A stretch of 64,000 nucleotides of DNA from Alligator mississippiensis (lineage: Eukaryota; Chordata; Crocodylia; Alligatoridae): NCBI RefSeq assembly GCF_030867095.1, contig NC_081828.1:53607434-53671433 (forward strand), written 5' to 3'. Position 1 is the stretch's first letter. Every line of letters begins with the position of its first letter. Below are positions 58,440-64,000 of this stretch, one piece after another. The translations under genes and the position numbers were made by a program. The notes under the pieces are model-generated. The model did no database searches. It was not told where the DNA came from and worked only from the letters and a program-made list of their open reading frames with translations.

Positions 58440-59635
58440 ATAATAAAATGAATTAATGCTACAAGCTGGGAGTTCTTCAGTTAGAAATGAGGAAGAACTG
58501 AAAAACCTGGGGGTAATAGTTGATCACAGTATGACTGTCAGTCTCCAATATGATGTGAAAAGGCAAACAGTCCCACCTTGTATCAAAGAAGGTACAGGTT
58601 TCCCTCGCTTTATGCGTGTTGTGTATGTGCAAATTCATGCTTATGCGATGACCCTTTTTATACTAAAAATGTGTTATATGCGAGGTAAATTCACTCTTAT
58701 GTGATTGGTGTGGTGGAAGTCTGCAGTCAGCTGCTTTGTGCGGTGCATTGTGGGAGTGATACGCACCAAAATGTAGTCTCCTATGTGGATCTGTGCTCCT
58801 CGCTCATTGTCTGCAACACGTTTCTGTAGTTGCCACCCCCATTACGGTACAATCACACTGTGCTTGTGTGTACTGTCTGCTTTTGGTGAGTACCAAAATT
58901 GTCTTGTAAAAGTGGTAGAAATGGGTCTGAGGGCCAGTACAGTTGAGGTCTTGGAATGTATCCCTATTTGTTACTTTGTAAAGTGGGTTCCCTTTATGCA
59001 AATTTGAGTTATGCGCCGCTTTCCAGGATTGCATGTACAGCATAAAGCAAGGGAAACCTGTATTTCCAGTAGAGATAGAGATATACCAAGCCATTGTACA
59101 ACATAATCTGGAACATTTTGTTCAGTTTTGGTTGCCCAGATATAAGGAAGATCATTTCAAAATCTAACAAGTGCAGAGAAGGATGATCAGGGAAATGGAG
59201 TATGTATCTTGCAAGAGAAGGCAAAAAGTTGGCTTATTTGGCTTAGAAGGGCATCTGATTGTTATCTATAAATTTGGTGGTGAACCCCCATAGAAGGAGA
59301 AGAAAGAGTTAAGGTAAAGGATATTGCTGGTACCCCCATAGAAGGAGAAGAAAGAATTAAGGTAAAGGATAGTGTTGGGACAAGAACAAATGTGTAAGCA
59401 CTGTCCGTAACTACATTTTAAACTGGAAAGGAGAAGAAGTGTTTCTAACCATCAGAGCAACAAGGTTCTGGAACAGCTTCCCAAAAAAGTGGAGTCGGAA
59501 ACTGTAATGAGTTTGACCATGAAGCTCGATCAGTTTGTGAATGGAATTATAGGATGTGGTTGCCTGCAATAGTGGGAGACAGGACTCAGTGGCCCAGGAA
59601 GTCCCTTCCACTTCCACATTCCTATGAATTTTTGA
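58440..59635 (+). mobile_element. CR1 LINE 3' part, split by a Tigger-like element
   Basis: Before 58595 the + strand encodes KNLGVIVDHSMTVSLQ, a CR1 ORF2 C-terminal landmark. After 59060 come decayed traces of the following part and, near 59540-59632, the CR1 3' UTR (AGGAAGTCCCTTCCACTTCC, ATTCCTATGAATTT). Within it 59282-59375 holds a ~52-bp tandem duplication (CCCCATAGAAGGAGAAGAAA unit). Confidence 0.78.
58595..59060. mobile_element. Tigger/pogo-like element, 466 bp, non-autonomous
   Basis: Perfect or near-perfect inverted ends: CAGGTTTCCCTCGCTTTATG and CATAAAGCAAGGGAAACCTG. Flanked by TA on each side (58593-58594 and 59061-59062), the duplication of Tc1/mariner-type transposons. Inserted into the CR1. 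Confidence 0.85.
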
Positions 59636-59935
59636 TGCCTGCAGTGGCTTCTTTAATCTTGCTATTTTTGCCACATGCCCCCCTCCCCCCACCTTCCCTG
59701 ATTGGCCGGGGGCCCTGATGGTCCTGCTGCTTGCTGCTGATCAGCTGGGAGGCAAAAACCCCAGCATATTTAAAACCGTAGCTTTTTCCTCCTGGCTGAT
59801 CAGCAGCAAGCAGCAAGGCCACCGGGGCCCCTCTGCCAGTCGAGGGAGGGTGGTGGAGCATGAATCGAAAATAGCCAGATTAAAGGAGCTGCTGCATAGT
59901 GCATTCTTGTTGTAATTTTAGTAGGTCCCTACCTA
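59636..59935. repeat. Foldback (hairpin) element
   Basis: Arms of about 110 bp (about 59636-59745 and 59790-59905) are inverted copies, with CTGCTTGCTGCTGATCAGC on the left and GCTGATCAGCAGCAAGCAG on the right, around a short spacer. It ends near AGTAGGTCCCTAC, similar to the ends of the element at 30045. Confidence 0.75.
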
Positions 59936-60168
59936 TGTTCATTACCTCTTTCCAGGAGTCAGTTTGCTTGGCCACTGTGGCAGAGGATTTAAAAGGGTCA
60001 TGACTGAGAGGAAGAATTCAGAAAGCTTAAAGTGTATGTATTAAAACCTTGGAGGAAAAATACGGTGTTTAATACCCTGTAGCAATGACAGAACAATGAC
60101 ATCTAGGTTTATGTTTCATTAGGCTTAGACTCTTGCTCCAGAAACCCCAAATTAGGTTTCATGTACAG

Positions 60169-60916
60169 CAGGGCTGTCAAACATGGCCTGCAGACTGGAA
60201 CTGGCCCATGGAGCCCACGCAGCAGCCCTGGCCCTGTGCACTGCATGTGGCATGCAGGCTGGATTCATGCAGCCTGTGCCCTGGATCCCATGGAACATGT
60301 GCAGTAACATGTTCAGCCCATGCACTATGGGCAGGGCATGGACCGTGCTAGCCCCAGAGGCCATATGCACAGCACACCCCAGGGCCAGTGCATGCTGTAT
60401 GTGGCACACAGCACAGAGGGCTGACATGGGTCACATGCTCCACATAGTACCCCACCGGCATTGGAGTCAGCATGCAGGGGTGGTCACTTGGAGCGCGTGC
60501 CCCATGCCAGCCCCTACTGTATGCAGTGTGCATGGCTAGTCCAGCATGTGTCAGGCAACACATGCTGGCCGCAAGGCTTGCTATGCAGCCCCCAGGTATG
60601 CAGCCCCCAGGGTCAGTACAGGATGCATGGTGCCCATAGCACATGGACTAGACCTGGCAGTGCAGGTGGCACAGAGGGTCCAGGGCACAGGTTGCATGCA
60701 GTACCCTGGACCAAAGCCCTGTGCTGTCTGCAGTGCTGGATCCAGCCCATGCGCTGTGGGCAGCAGGCAGCATGTACCTTATGCCAGCCCTGGGGGCTGG
60801 CACATGCTGTGTGTATGGCACATGGGTTGGACTTAGCATCATAGCTACTTCACAGGGGGTGGGTCCCAGTCTGGCCCTCAGATCATCTTATGGGCCAGAT
60901 GAGTTTGACACCCCTG
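60169..60916. mobile_element. hAT-type element, 748 bp
   Basis: CAGGGCTGTCAAACATGGCC at the left and GAGTTTGACACCCCTG at the right, perfect 8-bp duplication ATGTACAG (60161-60168 and 60917-60924). The interior consists of imperfect tandem units around CATGCTGTGTGTATGGCACA, which gives long but meaningless open frames. Confidence 0.92.
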
Positions 60917-61155
60917 ATGTACAGCACACTTTCTAGACTCAGCAGTCTCAGTCCATAGTATCCTGATTAGATGCTTCATGTACAGAGTTTTCCTTAAATC
61001 CTAATGAAAGCATGTGAGATTTTTGGTTTACAGTCTATACTTGTGTCCCTTCCAGTGTGTTAGGTAGAAATGTACTAGTATTTGGACTTGGACAGGGCTT
61101 CCTTCAATACAAATGTTGTTTATAGCCTTTCCTTTTTTATTTTCTTTTATTTCAG

Positions 61156-61229
61156 AAAAATTAACCTGTCTGTGATTGGTCAGTATGTGGATTACCTGGT
61201 AGATAAGCAGGGAGTGAAAAATGTTTTTG
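61156..61229 (+). CDS. NPL: NPL, second coding exon
   Basis: Acceptor TATTTCAG, then one base that completes the glycine codon, then KINLSVIGQYVDYLVDKQG and VKNVF, and one leftover base before the donor G|GTAAGT. SVIGQYVDYLV and QGVKN are well conserved in vertebrate NPL. This stretch carries early beta-alpha units of the barrel leading to the substrate-binding GTTGEG loop in the next exon. 74 nt, phase 2 in and phase 1 out. Confidence 0.95.
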
Positions 61230-61544
61230 GTAAGTCTTTATTAGAAATTACATTGTGACTCTTCTCATGGGAAACAGGTGTACTGTGTCTTGTCAGCCAA
61301 GATGAGATGGAGTAAGGGGATGGAAGTATTATAAAAATGTGCTTTTCAGTGAAAGAGAGCATAATCTAAACTTATAGGATCTGCTCTTGCCCAAAGTTCC
61401 AGTTCTGTACAAGATAGAATAAAAGGAACCATTTTTTAAAATCAGTGCTTTCTAAAAATGTAAAGATATGCCTTGAATAAAATTGGCACAGCTTCTGCAG
61501 GTTGGCCAGACCTTAATGAGTGTGTTGTGTTCTGTTTGAAACAG
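61230..61544 (+). other. NPL: NPL intron
   Basis: 315 bp, GTAAGT to ACAG. Nothing else recognised in it. Confidence 0.85.
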
Positions 61545-61632
61545 TGAATGGCACAACAGGAGAAGGGCTGGCGCTGAGCTCCCAGGAGAGGAAGCAGCTG
61601 GCAGAAGAATGGGTGAATCAAGGGAAAAAAAA
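61545..61632 (+). CDS. NPL: NPL, third coding exon
   Basis: Acceptor AAACAG; TG completes the valine begun in the previous exon, then [19 protein letters not shown] and [10 protein letters not shown], ending in phase 2 at AA|GTGAGC. The GTTGEG loop binds the carboxylate of pyruvate in this lyase family and is fully kept; SxxER is the conserved helix after it. The catalytic tyrosine and lysine lie in later exons outside the window. 88 nt. Confidence 0.95.
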
Positions 61633-62000
61633 GTGAGCATCTCTGGGAAAACATTTCTGTTAGCCTAAATATAACTGCTTACCTAAGCAGAGAGATCTGA
61701 TTTAATTGTGCAAAGTCACATCCTCTAGTTACTTCCCCTATTTTCTTTTCCCAGCCCCTTTATCAGGATGTTGCTAGAAGTGTCAAAACAAATAACTGTA
61801 GTCCTGCCTGACTCAGCCATCCATGAATCACTGACTTCTTTTCCCCTCCTGGGAGGGCTTCTGGGTCTTCCCTTCCCATTCCTTTAGTGAAGGGGAGGAA
61901 GGATATTTTGGGAGATGTCCTTTTAGAATGATTTGAGAATAGCGAAAGAAGTGAGTGATGTGACACAAAAAATCTTTTTATCTCCATTAACATGGCCTGT

Positions 62001-62504
62001 TGTCGTGGAAACACACGCAGCATATTTTTGGGTCAGGTCAGTAGAAGCTTTTATTTAAAAGAAACTATAGCTGTAGGGGGGATTCTAAAGTGACATGGAT
62101 TTTTTAAGCACTTGGAAGGGGTCCCCCCCCCGAGCAAAATCAGGAGGCTTATATACTTTTTAACAGTTGTTTACAACTCACGTGATCATATAGTGAAATT
62201 AGCATGAAAAGCGGCTATAATATTACTTTATTATTTTTTTGTTGTAATCAGGATGGGAACTAATAGGGGAGGTGAGGTTAGTTCACAAACCTCCTTTTTG
62301 TACCTGGAAATCAGATTTGTACATATTTTTTTGTTATCTTTAAGGCCGCGGTGAGCGAAGCAGTTGCAGAGGAGTTATAAAGAACAAACACTCTTTTTTA
62401 TCTGTTTTATTATACAGAGCCAGCAATTCTCCACAAAGCGGTTATGTCATCTTATAACTAAAATAATCAAAGTTTAAGGCATATATTTTTTTTTTTATTC
62501 TACA
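62001..62504 (-). repeat. 3' LTR of ERV copy C
   Basis: 504 bp, with complementary ends (TGTCGTGG as printed; ATTCTACA at its inner end where copy B has ATTCCACA). It keeps the TATA box and the AATAAA signal. Many C-to-T changes as printed, for example in the stretch 62095-62105 where copy B has CCC and this copy TTT. Confidence 0.93.
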
Positions 62505-62540
62505 GTCCCCCCTTTGAGACTATTTAGTCTCACTTTAGCC

Positions 62541-64000
62541 TTAAACTTTTATTTTCATGAGCCCCTCTATTTTATTATGCAGCCTTTTATGTTTTTTTTT
62601 AATCTGCTCACACTTTTGTAACACTATTATTTTAGACTCTGCTGTGGGTTTTCTTGTCTTGTTAAAGCTTTTCTTGCTGGCTTTCACGCAGCAGAGGATC
62701 AGTTGTACTAAGACATAAAACATTATCAGAACAATTAAGACAAACAATATTTTATACAGGATTTTCTTGCCAAGGGCCCCAAAATCTGGGAGCCAGGAGG
62801 TTAGCTAAGACCACATTTTTTTTATACCCCAGTCAGTACTTTCTGAGGCCACTTGATGTAGGACCCTTAACTGATTTCAGATTTTGCGAATGTCAGTTTT
62901 GATTCGCATGTCCTGATTGACATAGACACAACAGGTGGAGTTTATTAAGGCACATACTCCTCCCTGGGATACTAATAGGTAATCTAGGTCTATGCGGTGT
63001 TGTATAGTTATTTGTGAGATCTGGGAGATCTCTTCTTGTAGAGCCTGAATTGCATCCGCAGTGGCATTTCCCATAGCTTTTATTGTGGCTGAAATGTTAA
63101 TTATGGCTAGTTTTAATTTTTTTATTTTAAGCCACGGTATGAAGGTTTTTATAAATTGATGGAACCCTGTGTTTCTGGTAGCTAAGGGGTTAACTGCCCT
63201 TTTCATGTGATGGTTGAAATTTTTTATTTGTTTTAGATATATTGCACTATGTATTTTGAAACCAGGGATAACACGTCCAAGAGTGCATGCCCCCACCCAA
63301 TTCCGGGGCAAGATTTTATGAGCCCTGTTTCCTCAGAGCCAGTAAAGGCCTGGGGCAGAAAGGGTACTCAAATCTCGGCAGGTGTTGTGCCATATCCGGC
63401 ACTTTTGATTGATATGCATCATATAGGACGGACCACGTTCAGCTGCTATCCTGCTGGACCAAATATATTATAAGAAGTAAAATTGGAGTCAATGTAAAAT
63501 TCCGATCTGTTTGTAATGAGAACAACATGAGGTTTCTTAGAAAAGTTGTAGACCATGAATCCTGTATAATTGAGAGAGGATATGTTATCCAACAGGATTT
63601 TATTGGTGCTATTAGGGCTATAATCTAGAGTAGTTAGGCAATGAGGGTAGTGTCTTACAGGTGTGGCTTTATTATAAGCGCCGGTGTTGTTGGATCTGTA
63701 ACAGAAAGGCGCCTCTACTCTTGGGGAGATTATCCAGTTAGCAGGGGCGGCCCTCCATTCTTTAGGAGCGGACCGATGGGCAGCTAACGAGTAGTGTTTA
63801 ACGAAGCCGCCATTTATTGTTTTCCATTGTTGGAGGGATATTGATACTCCGATCATTGGGATTCCTTGGTGTAGGTGCGCTGGGCTGTGAGAGCATATCC
63901 AGCAGTCACTTTTATTTTCAGCTTGAGCCACCGTACGGGAGATCTGTAAGTACAAATTTTTTTTTTACCCCCCTTGGGTGATACTGATATATCCAAGTGT
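62541..64000 (-). pseudogene. env: ERV copy C env, several stops
   Basis: Homologue of copy B env (41906-43387), from near its N-terminus (off-window) to the C-terminal tail. CWIC and CX6CC motifs are visible. The frame is cut by stops, among them a tryptophan-to-TAG change near 62805 and CGA-to-TGA at about 62877, and splits into open pieces at 62541-62747, 62877-63311 and 63446-63955. Compared with B, many replacements are E to K, R to K, V to I and G to K/N, all explained by G-to-A changes. Confidence 0.9.

Larger units (their letters stand above)
55853..61155 (+). other. NPL: NPL intron after first coding exon
   Basis: About 5.3 kb. It contains the hAT-like remnant at 56099, a CR1 with a Tigger-like insertion at 58440-59635, a foldback element at 59636-59935 and the hAT at 60169-60916. 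From 56350 to 58440 nothing was recognised. Confidence 0.8.
61633..64000 (+). other. NPL: NPL intron continuing past the right edge
   Basis: Starts GTGAGC. Contains ERV copy C in antisense orientation from 62001. No further NPL exon is seen before the edge. Confidence 0.75.
62001..64000 (-). mobile_element. Endogenous retrovirus copy C, 3' part, G-to-A hypermutated
   Basis: Antisense in an NPL intron. From left to right on the + strand: 3' LTR (62001-62504), polypurine tract, env, then off the right edge. It is flanked on the left by CTGT, which is ACAG in the provirus sense, the same four bases as the duplication of copy B. Compared with copy B, most differences in parts of env and LTR are G to A in the viral sense (C to T as printed). 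Confidence 0.92.

Noticed and set aside
60152-60936. Frames of up to 127 codons on both strands
   Set aside because: Tandem units inside a hAT element bounded by a perfect 8-bp duplication.

Overview
The window is nuclear DNA of a sauropsid vertebrate, most likely a crocodilian (a turtle is the main alternative). The inference rests on CR1 LINE fragments, many hAT-type miniature elements with clear 8-bp target duplications, MIR/CORE-SINE tails, a Penelope-like retroelement and class I (gamma-type) endogenous retroviruses, around a spliced gene with long introns. There are no bacterial features.

Host gene: the only host gene recognised is the 5' part of NPL (N-acetylneuraminate pyruvate lyase) on the + strand. 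Three coding exons lie at 55784-55852, 61156-61229 and 61545-61632, with compatible phases and GT-AG borders. A CpG-rich stretch (about 54330-55060) is the likely promoter. The rest of the gene lies beyond the right edge.

Retroviruses: three copies of one gamma-type family share the window. Copy A (1-5931, minus) is cut by the left edge and has lost its 5' LTR. Copy B (34955-43929, plus) is a full provirus with two LTRs, a 4-bp target duplication, a tRNA-His primer site, a stop codon in frame between gag and pol, an intact 493-aa env frame and a small membrane ORF between pol and env; its gag and pol are broken. Copy C (62001 to the right edge, minus) sits antisense in an NPL intron and carries a dense, strand-biased G-to-A mutation pattern.

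Other mobile DNA: a 5'-truncated Penelope-like element (46600-48492) has inverted terminal repeats, a 13-bp target duplication and hammerhead-like motifs, and an older relative lies at 50457-51525. There is a 1.47-kb solo LTR (14410-15876) with 5-bp duplications, a 1.0-kb non-autonomous hAT (12201-13222), about a dozen smaller hAT-like elements (some nested up to three deep), a Tigger-like element inside a CR1, a probable Tx1-type LINE fragment, and microsatellites. Much of 7300-34900 and 43934-46000 otherwise shows nothing I can name.
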